DNA from: Phoronis ovalis
Taxonomy: Eukaryota > Phoronida > Phoronidae
Assembly: GCA_028565635.1 (NCBI GenBank)
Contig: JAOXYB010040484.1
Span: 1 to 13,094, forward strand
DNA length: 13,094 nt
Reading direction: 5' to 3'
Of the stretch, positions 1 to 8,280 are shown in pieces. How positions within the stretch are numbered: the stretch's first letter is position 1; each line of letters begins with the position of its first letter. The notes beneath the pieces were generated by a model. The model saw nothing but the letters and a program-made list of their open reading frames with translations. It was not told the origin of the DNA and searched no databases. The translations under genes were made by a program, and so were the position numbers.

Positions 1-882
1 TTCCTAATAAAAACAATTAAACTAATTAATTTATTAATTGCTTAATGCACTAATTAAAAAAAATTATTAAATCCCAAGTGTTTTTCATATAGCTATAGGT
101 ACAACTGAATGTTTACTCTCTGAACTATAATATAAGCTCTATAGAGCTCTATAGAATTCTATAGAGATCTATATAAGCTCTATAGAATTCTATAGAACAT
201 TTTCGTAAGGGTACCCAAAGAGAGTAACATGCGTTACACTCCAATGGCTAAATAATATACCCTATCAAATAAAAATTTGTTGGAACATGCGTACCCACTT
301 TATATTGATCCCCTCCCCCCCGGGAATAGTGATTCAATCTGTATTTAGTCAGTATTTATACACAACACATTCATTAACTTAATTAATGAATTTGAATCAT
401 GGATTATAGTTACATTCAGACAATATGACAAATTTCCTTCTAGAATTTTTAGATGTTTAATGGTACATATTAATAATTAATGATAATATAGAAATTTAAC
501 ATTGCATTCCGTCATTAAAAATTTCTGAAATGTTTCATTTAATTTGAAATATTTTTTTTGAACAGGCGTTCTAATCGGGGTCTAATCCAATGAATGCAGA
601 TGCTTGCAGTGTCATGACAATAAATCAGCTTGATATCGAAATGAGTAGCTTTCTACAATATCTACATTTCAACTTTGTTATTAATAAAAAATTGCATGTT
701 AAAGTTGTTAAACGGTTGATTCATTCATAAAGATTCAATAATTCAGAATAATTCACAACCCTGCACGGTCAAATTTCGATGCACTTTGATCAATTTTCAA
801 CACATAAATTATATATCAATGCAGACAAATTTGTTGATGATGCTCCAGTGCTAATGATAAACTGAAAGTGTTAAAAACTTAC
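1..882. other. AT-rich stretch without a supported gene
   Basis: All frames are densely stopped on both strands. The stretch holds the 10-bp palindromic array at 135-195 and a nested inverted repeat: TGATTCAA at 330-337 pairs with TTGAATCA at 392-399, and inside it ATTCATTAA at 369-377 pairs with TTAATGAAT at 383-391. A T-rich acceptor-like tract ends in AACAG near 565, and a plus-strand AATAAA lies at 619-624. These could be the last exon of a plus-strand gene, but the only open reading after that acceptor is eight codons before a TGA. I do not call a gene. Confidence 0.5.
135..195. repeat. 10-bp palindromic tandem repeat, about six units
   Basis: Six head-to-tail units of AGCTCTATAG or a close variant start at 135, 145, 155, 165, 175/176 and 186. 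The variable part swaps AGCT, AATT and AGAT, while the CTATAG core is kept in most units. Each join is itself a palindrome (for example CTATAGAGCTCTATAG and CTATAGAATTCTATAG), so the array can form hairpins in many registers. The period is close to one helical turn. One unit carries an extra base, which shows ordinary repeat decay. No gene is attached. Confidence 0.8.
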
Positions 883-967
883 CATTTTTACCAAATTTGC
901 CACAGGACACGCACGACACGACCAAGTCTTTCCCAAATCTACGATTACAAACAGTCGCACTCCACAT
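883..967 (-). other. Candidate first coding exon of a minus-strand gene
   Basis: Seen in the sequence: reading leftwards, an ATG at 967 with A at -3 opens 28 codons plus one base, then meets a perfect donor (ATG followed by GTAAGTT at 882-876). The peptide starts MWSATVCNRRFGKDL and contains a CVSC pair near residues 19-22. The basic, acid-poor start would suit a mitochondrial targeting sequence. The exon has several CpGs in an otherwise CpG-poor AT-rich region, and the CpG-richer sequence upstream (968-1420) could be its promoter. Against it: I found no matching second exon between 1 and 880, so the rest would lie outside the window. I do not recognise the protein. A chance ORF beside a chance GTAAGT is possible. 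Confidence 0.3.
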
Positions 968-1218
968 AGTGTTCCGCGAAAATAAAGTAGTTCTGTTTAA
1001 AATGCGAAGTATCTCAGTTTACAAAATAAACATATTTCTCGTTACCAAAGGCAAGTTTAACAGTATTCTTTGAATTTTTACGTGTTACTGTGCTGATTTT
1101 CACTTATTTTTTTTCTTCATAAAAGTGGCGCACGAATATTACGCATGAAATAACTCAAGCACATGCCGCAACGTCTCGAGCATTTTTACCCAGACTCAAG
1201 GTCTTGACACCGAAAGCC

Positions 1219-1410
1219 TTATAAGGACACATTAAATTCATATGCAACTTGCGCATATTTTCGCAACAACATAGTCCTTCCTAAACAACTTTTAACAAAC
1301 ATGCGATCAAATGGGCAATAGGGCGCCTGATTATTGAGTTTTCCCGTGCCATCAGCAGCATGATCAAGCTTTAGCGCGACACCTAGTAGCGAAAATAAGA
1401 GTGATTTCAT
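1219..1410 (-). CDS. Weak hypothetical 63-codon frame
   Basis: The frame starts at an ATG followed by a hydrophobic stretch (MKSLLFSLLGVALKL) that could pass for a short signal peptide, then a mixed region with three cysteines, then TAA. No family is recognisable and no good splice donor lies inside. The surrounding block (about 890-1420) has more CpG than its neighbours, so the frame may simply lie in promoter sequence of the candidate minus-strand exon at 883-967. The length is within chance expectation. Listed only because of the signal-like start. Confidence 0.12.
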   Translation of the reverse strand: MKSLLFSLLGVALKLDHAADGTGKLNNQAPYCPFDRMFVKSCLGRTMLLRKYAQVAYEFNVSL

Positions 1411-2285
1411 TGAGCTACCTCTGCAAGTTTCTGCTAAAATGACGGTTTTATTTGTCAGAAATTACTATATAGACATACTCTGTTGCGGGCCCCCTATGCG
1501 GTCCAATTCATCATCAACTTTCCTTGTTGTCAGTTCAGATAGTAGGCCACACATTCGTATGTAATTAACTGAATTAAGAGACATATGAAGGAGTTATCAA
1601 GGTGGGTACCAAATTCTTCTCATTTATTTACATTTGTATGATGGTCGTTCACATGTAAACAGTTCACCCTTGCGATGAAATTTTACTTGATTACCCTGTA
1701 GCATTGGATTATTTGTCAAAATTATACTTACGCATGCCCATTCACCATGTACAATAAGATCATCTTTAGTCTCATTCTACAGAGGTTACCTCGTTTTTGA
1801 CTAAAGTTTAAAGTTAGCTTCCCATTTGAAATAATGTATCTTGATATTGAAAAAACTAGGAGTGTATTAACAATGTTTGATAATTTGAGTAATTGCACAT
1901 TTTACGAAAAAATAACTAGTTGTCCCATTCGGGTGTCAAGAGTTCCCATTGTTGCCCCTTGTATTATTATACATATTATTCATTGTATTACTTTAGCATG
2001 GAAAGGAAACGGATAACAATCAGGCAGACTATTTGTAACATTAGGTAATGGAGAATATTTAACAATGGCACAGATTTTGAAATGCCTCAAATCTCATTTA
2101 TGCTGCTCAAACAGTTCAATAAAAACTATTCATAGAGCACATAACGGGTACCATTGCTGCAGTTTCGCTGGTCAGGTGCTATTTTCCTACATCAGTTTTA
2201 TTTCGCATTTCTCCTCAGGAACGAAGATAAAATATGGAATCTCAATGCACTATCATGATAAAATATTTTGATGTATTTCTTTCAG

Positions 2286-2315
2286 GTACAAGTGTCACTT
2301 AGCAGTGCACATAAT
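2286..2315 (+). other. Candidate 30-nt micro-exon
   Basis: Thirty bases lie between a pyrimidine-rich acceptor (TATTTCTTTCAG, ending at 2285) and a strong donor (GTAAGTATT from 2316). The length is a multiple of three. Read with one leading base it gives YKCHLAVHI, and read in phase 0 it gives VQVSLSSAHN. Only the first phase connects without a stop to the next exon-like segment at 2840-2887. There is no homology support. Confidence 0.15.
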
Positions 2316-2839
2316 GTAAGTATTGATCTTGGTATCCGTTTCAAGCAACTGGCATTTATTCCTTGTTTGAAATAGCTACTGTATTGTCTACTATACTGAT
2401 CTGAATAGAAGCCCAACCTGGAAAATTTATTCCATATATCCCGTCATCTTTTTTATAAGTGATAAAAATTGTAACCTTCGTAGGAAACATACAGTGAAAA
2501 TAAAGTACAGCTGTCATTGTGCTGCCTAGGAATAGTTGATACATGCTTCATACAGCTTGTATGTTTGCATATTCATACATTTTTATTTTTAAGAAATCTA
2601 CCTTCTTACCGACTACTGGCAAACTAACAAATGTTTATGCCTGGCCTAGACTGGGTCCGAATAATGAAGTTTGCATCATTGAACATTTTTTTTTACCTAA
2701 AGTGATTACTTGTTTTTACTCAAGTTGCCTATCTAAAGTGATGATAAATTATACTTTTTCAACTGTGTAACTGTCATATTTAAATGTTGATAGTTTAATA
2801 TCATCCTAAAATCCCAATTTTAAATATTTTTATTTTCAG

Positions 2840-2887
2840 TACTAATAATGATCAATTTATTGATATTACTGTTGTAAATGACAAAAT
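2840..2887 (+). other. Candidate 48-nt exon
   Basis: Forty-eight bases lie between a strong acceptor (TTTTTATTTTCAG, ending at 2839) and a strong donor (GTGAGTAAA from 2888). Only one phase is open: one leading base, then 15 codons reading TNNDQFIDITVVNDK, then two bases. That phase matches the 30-nt candidate at 2286-2315, and both lengths are multiples of three. I see no further exon with certainty and no known family. Confidence 0.17.
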
Positions 2888-3063
2888 GTGAGTAAAATTA
2901 TCAAAATTACCCACTATCAATATATTAAATCAATATATATACCTGGCCCAAAATGGCATCCTACTGTTTCCTGCTTTAAAACTCAATTTATCACAAGTAA
3001 TATATAGTAAATTATTTTAGTTAATTTATGCGAGCTGAATGTCAATTGGGTTGTTTCACTTGT

Positions 3064-3086
3064 GTAGGGGGGAGGAAGGCACTTTT
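3064..3086 (+). repeat. G-rich repeat fragment related to the 5081-5230 repeat
   Basis: The run GTAGGGGGGAGGAAGGCACTTTT matches the reverse complement of about 5205-5227. Thirteen bases (GGAAGGCACTTTT) are identical, and the flanking G-runs differ by small indels. This looks like the edge of a second, mostly lost copy of the same dispersed element in opposite orientation. Confidence 0.35.
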
Positions 3087-3243
3087 GATAGATGACTAGA
3101 CTACTATTTAGTTTATGCATTTATATCTCAATGTAAATTAGGAAAACACTCAAGACTAAGTAAAAGTTCAAGTTTAGAAATATAATTTTCCATTCAAAAC
3201 ATTTTATAATACATATCAACAACACTACAAAGGATACAAACTT

Positions 3244-3249
3244 GTTTAT
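3244..3249 (-). terminator. Minus-strand polyadenylation signal
   Basis: The plus-strand TTTATT reads AATAAA on the minus strand. It is followed on that strand by TTTGTATCCTTTGTAGTGTT, a U/GU-rich stretch at the right distance for a downstream element. This is the best polyadenylation site seen on the minus strand left of CREBZF. A second minus AATAAA at 4403-4408 is an alternative. If CREBZF uses 3244-3249, its 3' UTR is about 2.6 kb. Confidence 0.35.
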
Positions 3250-5831
3250 TGATTCTGATGATTTTTTTAAAGCACATATTTTACAATATGGAATACTATA
3301 ACACAGACAGACTTTACAAGATATTCAGCACAAACAAAACATATTGCCTACAATTGTATTCACTTGACCCTTCCCTCCATCAGGCTTTTGTACCATGTTT
3401 TGATGCCAAATCTTGTAACGCCCATATGATGCACAACATAAAGCCAGGAGAAATAATATGTGCTTTTTAATACTTATTACACAAATCGTCAAATGTATAC
3501 AAAATTAGAGAAAACTTTTGCTGTAACTTAGTCTATGTTCTACTGAACAGCCTCACAGTATACTTACTACATATTATACTTACACTTGCCTTCAAAGTGT
3601 GTGCAAGAGAAGGCAAGGTCTGCTCCATGTCTCATAACTGTATAGTCAACCAAGCATGAAAAATAATAAACCTTAATGCTATTACTCTTTTCACTAAACG
3701 AATCTAAAAACTGTCAAAATCAATCCACCTGTATTGTAGATATCTTAAGTGGCTGGAAATTTCTGGACACAAAATGTTCCAACTTTTGGGAATAAACAGG
3801 TGGCCACACTACCCTAGTGAGGTGTGAAGCTCTCGGAACGGTTTCCTATTTGGTATGATCTACGAAAACATGAAGAATTTTTTATACAAATTAACTGTGA
3901 CAGTTTCTAGAACATTTATCCTATTTAAAGCAGTTATACACATGAACTTGCTTTCTGTACGCAAAACATTCTAGTGTAGTCAAGTAAATTCAAATAACAA
4001 TCTTCGATCTTTTAATATAAACAAAGTCATCACAAAATGCTGCTTAATAGTACATGCGAATTAATAATAAACTATGTGAATTAATACAAATATGGCTAAC
4101 ATATAAAATACCTTACCATTTATCTTTTCAATTGTTATTATATTGTTTAGTGAGATATCGCTTCTCGTAAACAATATCAATACAGATATTTCATTCCGCA
4201 TCTGGAATAAAAAAGAAAACATATTTTAAGGAAACTACTCCAACGTTTTACTGCAGAAGAAATACAGAATAGAATCTGGAATATTTTCAACTTGATCTTG
4301 AATCATTCAAGTATGCAGAACTTAAGATGTTACAGTGACATTGTTTTTAATACAAATGCTTATAAACATAATTTTTTTTAGCAAAAACTGAGAAATTTAG
4401 GTTTTATTTAAAATCTCACTTCCAAATTCTATACCATATTTGAGTTTTGAAATCCACACTTAGCTTATCATCAAGTGTGAACTTTAAGGAAATGTTAAGT
4501 TGTAGTTCCAGTTAGCACTGGCAAGAATCACCAAGAACGACATAGTTCCCGAGAAATCAGGCATCTCAGTGACAGAAAGGGTTGTTTGTATTCATCAATG
4601 GAAACTAAAATAAATTTGTGGATGAGGTCATTGTCTTATTACAAGTGATTTTGTCTCAATTTTTTTTTGGAAATTACATTCCCAAATTTCAAAAGAAAGC
4701 TCCAATTATTAATGTTTAGCAGAGAACATTTGAAGTTGATTTATAAACTGTGCATTGATAATCTCCGAGTTAAAATGGAATGCCTTACTGACTTTTGGAC
4801 GTGTTGTCGTCAATCGACAAGGTTTTGAATGAATATAATTGATAGATTAGGTAGAAATACTCCTTTGTTTTCGACGGTCTGGTCGAATCTTGCAGGGCTG
4901 TCTATTGACATTGTGAGACTTTCAATATATTTTATAATAATACAGAATTAACCGCAACCATTATCTCTCGTCGTTGTCAATTGTTAGTCAAGTTTTATAG
5001 CAATCGCATATTTTAATGAACTTGTAGAATAAAATTTAAGTTGATCTATTAACGGAAATTCCCACACCGCAACGATCTCGTTTAGGTGGGGGGTTGCACT
5101 GGGGAAATTAAAAAAAAAATTCTGGGTAGTTGGGGTCCATTTAATTTTAAATTCTAGGTGGTGGGTACCAGAATAAAATTCATATTCTGGGTGGTGGGTT
5201 TGAAAAAAGTGCCTTCCACCCCTCCCATACAATTAAAAGCGGAACAGCCCTTAGTGATTCTAGTGCTCTCGCTTGGTGCATTTAACTATAAAAGTGTACA
5301 AAATGACACAGACCAAGAAATACTGTATACTCCACCAAAAAGTTTTTCGAAAACCATTTCACTTTGAACATAATTCAGCACCTGTGAAAAGTAGATAAAA
5401 CTTGTTTAGCTCAAAACACATGTTCAGTTTAGTTGAGTACAAAATATATTTATATCAGAGATATCACGATAAACAAAATAGGGTAAGTCCAAATCCCTTC
5501 CCACTGAAGTCCCTAGATTTTGAACCCATTTTGTCTACCTGTGACATTTCTGTTACAATTTAAGTTATAACAAGTGTTGAATGAACTCCATCATGATATT
5601 GGGAACATACTTGCAGGGAATGACTTGCCAACATGGGCTGACCTTCAGTTTTAATTGCACAGCTTTAAGTTCAAAGTGTGCCTTTCTGTCAAACTGTTCA
5701 GAGAGTACAGAATCTTTAAAAGTTAATTATAAACTGACACAGACCTTGATAATGCTAAATACTTAGCCTTTTGTACAACTCCTCACATTTTCAAGATATA
5801 ACAAAACTATTCTTCATGTATATTCATCCTT
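3250..5831 (-). other. Non-coding stretch, possible CREBZF 3' UTR
   Basis: No convincing coding region on either strand. It lies directly downstream of the CREBZF stop and ends at a good minus-strand polyadenylation signal, so the simplest reading is a long AU-rich 3' UTR, perhaps with shorter isoforms ending at an ATTAAA (5650-5655 on the plus map) or the AATAAA at 4403-4408. The G-rich tandem repeat at 5081-5217 sits within it. Without transcript data this is inference, and part of the stretch may be plain intergenic DNA. Confidence 0.3.
5081..5217. repeat. G-rich tandem repeat, 32-39 bp period
   Basis: Copies of ATTCTGGGTGGTGGGT or a variant begin at 5119, 5151 and 5184 (spacing 32-33 bp), each followed by an A/T-rich half. 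A more diverged copy, TTTAGGTGGGGGGTTGC, begins at 5081. The right edge continues into GTGCCTTCCACCCC, which is shared in reverse with 3064-3086. Alternating G-runs and AT blocks are also the plan of the MITE interior at 12310-12440, though the sequences differ. A plus-strand frame across the array is an artefact of the repeat. Confidence 0.6.
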
Positions 5832-6785
5832 CTATTTTCTGAATGATTGTTTTGCTTTCTGACAACATGATGCACATAACTCCAACGAAACCGCTCCGTT
5901 TGACACATGTAAACATATTCCTGCATTTTCTTCCCCGTAAGTAATAACTGAACCTTTGCTCGACGTTATAACTGAACTTTCTTTTGTAAGTGCTGATAAA
6001 GTATGATCTTGCTTGCTGATCTTTGATGTTTTTTCTGTTTCGGGACCCTGACACGCCCTGCGCTTTATAGGTTGTTTATTGTTGTTTTTTTCTTGATCAC
6101 TCTCCTTTGTTGATTCGACCAATGGCAGCTTAGATGCAAATTTCACTCCTTGAGTACTATGAATATTACGTAATAATGATGACAAACTGCTCTCATTGGC
6201 TAAAACACCACGCAGATATTTCACTTCATTCATCAACACTTCAACAGCTTTGTCTTTTGTTTCATTCTGCTTTTTCAAAGTTTCATTTTCTGTTGTAAGC
6301 TCTTTGACAGTTTGTTCCAAGCCTTCCATGTAAACTTTCTTTCTCTGCCGATTTTCACGAGCAGCAATGGCATTTTTGGACAGAGCAGGATCATTGGGAT
6401 ACGACACAAACTTTGTGTTTTGTGCATTTTTTATCAGACCACCAACAGGCGACACAATCGTTGTTTTTGGAACAACTATCTTTGTCGTATTGTTTTCACG
6501 AATGACTTGCAAACATGGCGTATTTCCAGTGTTTGTCTGATTAGACAAATATTTGATAAAATCCTGTTCCTCATTTGGATCCATTTTGATTTTAATAACA
6601 GGGCTTTTAACGTCAGTTTTACCTTCAGTTTCAGTAACACCTTCTAAGTCGCTGTCACAATCTTCTGACATAGTAACGGTTAATTCCGGGAAAAGTTGAA
6701 ACTCGCTCCCGTCATGTGGAGGACTGAGCCCAAAACTTCCATCGGTTTCACTGTCAAAAAAATCCAAAGAATTTGCTAAATACAT
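5832..6785 (-). CDS. CREBZF: CREBZF/Zhangfei-like bZIP transcription factor
   Basis: Intact 317-residue nuclear bZIP protein. The ATG at 6785 is preferred because it has A at -3 and an in-frame TAA 21 bases upstream (6804-6806); the two codons before it are TTG AGA. The N-terminal 70 residues are acidic and phenylalanine-rich, as in an activation region. The basic region starts near residue 136 with the bZIP signature NAIAARENR (N138), followed by RQRKK. Zipper heptads are L156, L163, L170, K177, L184 and L191. Two features specific to CREBZF follow: YLRGVLANE with an LSSLL box just after the zipper, and a C-terminal block GICLHVSNGAVSLELCASCC (residues 289-308). Known for the family: vertebrate CREBZF binds ATF4, HCF-1 and CREB3-type factors and acts in stress and lipid signalling. 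The vertebrate HCF-binding tetrapeptide (D/E-H-x-Y) appears here only as DHTL at 260-263. The coding region has no intron. The family assignment is firm. Confidence 0.93.
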   Translation of the reverse strand: MYLANSLDFFDSETDGSFGLSPPHDGSEFQLFPELTVTMSEDCDSDLEGVTETEGKTDVKSPVIKIKMDPNEEQDFIKYLSNQTNTGNTPCLQVIRENNTTKIVVPKTTIVSPVGGLIKNAQNTKFVSYPNDPALSKNAIAARENRQRKKVYMEGLEQTVKELTTENETLKKQNETKDKAVEVLMNEVKYLRGVLANESSLSSLLRNIHSTQGVKFASKLPLVESTKESDQEKNNNKQPIKRRACQGPETEKTSKISKQDHTLSALTKESSVITSSKGSVITYGEENAGICLHVSNGAVSLELCASCCQKAKQSFRK

Positions 6786-6841
6786 TCTCAAACAGTATTC
6801 AGATTATTCTAACAGTTATTTTTTATCACTTAACGAATAAT

Positions 6842-7000
6842 TACCTGCTCCTGACGGCGGATATCATCAAAAATTTGTCAAAGTCAACACAAAGAAATTT
6901 AGCTAGTCTCGACACTTTGAGAACAATGGCGGCAAAACGTTCGTGCAGCGTTGTGATTAGTGATTGGTCGTTTTCTTTATGGGTCATAACTACCAATAAA
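6842..7000 (-). promoter_or_regulatory. Probable CREBZF promoter with CCAAT and YY1-like sites
   Basis: Immediately upstream of the CREBZF start, ATGGCGGC at 6926-6933 with its AACA flank resembles the YY1 element often found at TATA-less housekeeping start sites. ATTGG at 6963-6967 gives a CCAAT box on the gene strand, and CCAAT at 6993-6997 gives one on the other strand. No TATA box is evident at the expected place. The G+C content rises locally. A donor-like CAG/GTAATT sits at 6847-6841 in the leader, but the only nearby acceptors would define an intron of about 36-60 bases. Confidence 0.4.
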
Positions 7001-7060
7001 ATCTTCATTAGATGGCAGTACCAGTCACTAAAGGTCAATGAAATCTTCCCGAAGAAATAA

Positions 7061-7913
7061 TTTATTTTAACATAAATGATTAGTTCGAAAAAAAAATTAT
7101 ACAACACAAAATATCATATTTTCAGTTTTTATTTATGTTTTACAATCACAATTCCACCCCTATAGCAAAACTGCACCCCTATTTTTAATTATGTTTTAAT
7201 CATTATTAAAAGAAACATATATAATCAATGTAAACATTCATAACAGTAATTTAAAAAAATCGTTTTAGATTTATGCACGTCTAGTTTCATTCCCATGAAA
7301 AATAACTTCTCAATTTTTAAGAAATTCTCTGTGTTCCAATCAATTACATTGTAAAATCAATGATTATAAAGTTACAAACGTACAGTTATAGGAATTATAT
7401 TTTTTTAAAGAATTGCTAGTTCACTTTAGGCCGGGATTTAGATTTACTCTGGTCACGTAAACGTGTGCATAATGATGGGCTAGAACGTTAAGGTTCACAG
7501 TGATACTGGACCTAAAGATTTCAGAAAGGAATGACTGTTCATGGATCACTTTCTAGAGCCCCACAGATGTTTAATCTGCTGCACACTTCTACCATGCATA
7601 GGTAATTGAACATATACGGGTATTGATTTACATTATAGCAGGCTGTCAAAATGAGTATTTGTTTCTTATATACTTTTTAATATATTGTTAAACTATTTGG
7701 TTCACACAATGAATTAGTTATCTATATATTTTACGACACTTTACCATGCTTTTTATTTATAAGCAATTTCAAAAAACCATAATGACAGTATTAATCAGTA
7801 TTAACAAGTATGCAGTACTGTTTTGCATATAAGTAAAATTAAACAAATGTGCAGATGTTGTAGCCTTTAGTCGACGTGTACATGTCACATACAACTAATA
7901 TTAAATATTATTT
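7061..7913. other. AT-rich intergenic stretch, nothing supported
   Basis: All frames are closed at short intervals and no repeat or RNA gene was recognised. The sequence at about 7430-7620 is somewhat less AT-rich, but it has no open frame, box A/B or strong hairpin that I can see. Confidence 0.5.
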
Positions 7914-7915
7914 AC

Positions 7916-8004
7916 CTTTCATTGGTACGTTTTGTAACTTCGAGCAAAGGGGACATCATAGCTCGCTCCATCGATGGTGATTGTTTAAAGAAATTTCCTA
8001 GACA
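7916..8004 (-). other. Candidate minus-strand coding exon
   Basis: Reading leftwards from an acceptor-like AACATCTAG (ending at 8005), 89 bases are open (29 codons plus two bases) and stop at a good donor, GAAAG/GTAAAT (GT at 7915-7914). The peptide reads CLGNFFKQSPSMERAMMSPL and then LEVTKRTNE, a mixed polar composition unlike translated AT-rich noise. It could also be a first exon starting at the ATG at 7971. It lies head-to-head with the p24 gene about 280 bp away, so a shared promoter is possible. No continuing exon was identified, since CREBZF occupies the next stretch on this strand. The plus strand of the same DNA is also open, so the coding strand is uncertain. I do not recognise the family. 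Confidence 0.25.
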
Positions 8005-8177
8005 CTAGATGTTACCAACAATTTAGCCAACAAGCCATCGTTGAAATTGTTACATCTGAAGACCTGCGGTTGGTAGAATATGACTCTCAGGTTCAAAACA
8101 ATTGGGAATTGAAAATTGATGGTAATATACGCCGTTTGAACACTTGTTTGTTGCGCAATCTGAGAGATTCTGTCTGA
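7989..8177 (+). other. Open coding-like segment without a start codon
   Basis: A plus-strand frame from AGA at 7989 to TGA at 8175-8177 has 62 sense codons and no ATG. The charged, codon-like composition (for example AIVEIVTSEDLRLVEYDS near the middle and WELKIDGNIRRLN later) looks more like a protein fragment than noise. A CCTAG or ACTAG just upstream could serve as an acceptor, making this a terminal exon. A neighbouring plus frame from about 7910 to 8005 is also open, which would fit a frameshifted relic of a mobile-element protein. A 72-codon antisense ORF (7998-8216) overlaps it. No family is identified. Confidence 0.22.
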
Positions 8178-8280
8178 TGCACCAAAATTAATACATGAAT
8201 TGATGTGGTGCTTCAATTTACTAAAATTGTGGATTTGATTATAAAACTATCGTGCATCTATTAACCTGCCTAAAGTCGAA

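Larger units (their letters stand above)
1411..3063. other. AT-rich gene-poor stretch with isolated splice-like segments
   Basis: No frame here resembles a known family. On the minus strand a 62-codon frame ends at 2356 with its TAA lying inside an AATAAA (plus-strand TTTATT at 2355-2360). Also on the minus strand, an ATG at 1775 leads through 14 codons to a GTAAGT donor at 1731. The two plus-strand exon-like pieces are listed separately. All of these are within what chance could give in sequence this AT-rich. Confidence 0.4.

Noticed and set aside
4894-5251. hAT-like element bounded by AGGGCTGT (4894-4901) and ACAGCCCT (5244-5251)
   Set aside because: The inverted match is only eight bases, the outer bases differ, and no 8-bp target duplication is present (GAATCTTG-type flank against TAGTGATT).
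5824-6054. 76-codon minus-strand ORF overlapping the CREBZF 3' end
   Set aside because: Alternative-frame shadow of the CREBZF coding sequence, with no independent signal.
6312-6647. 111-codon plus-strand ORF antisense to CREBZF
   Set aside because: Antisense shadow over a conserved coding region; Phe/Asn/Ile-rich with no domain.
6786-6791. Extension of CREBZF by two codons to a TTG at 6791
   Set aside because: TTG is not a normal animal nuclear start. The ATG at 6785 has A at -3, and a TAA lies in frame at 6804-6806.
6800-6847. Short intron in the CREBZF leader (CAG/GTAATT donor at 6847-6841)
   Set aside because: The nearest acceptors would give an intron of about 36-60 bases, below the usual animal minimum, and the coding region does not need it.
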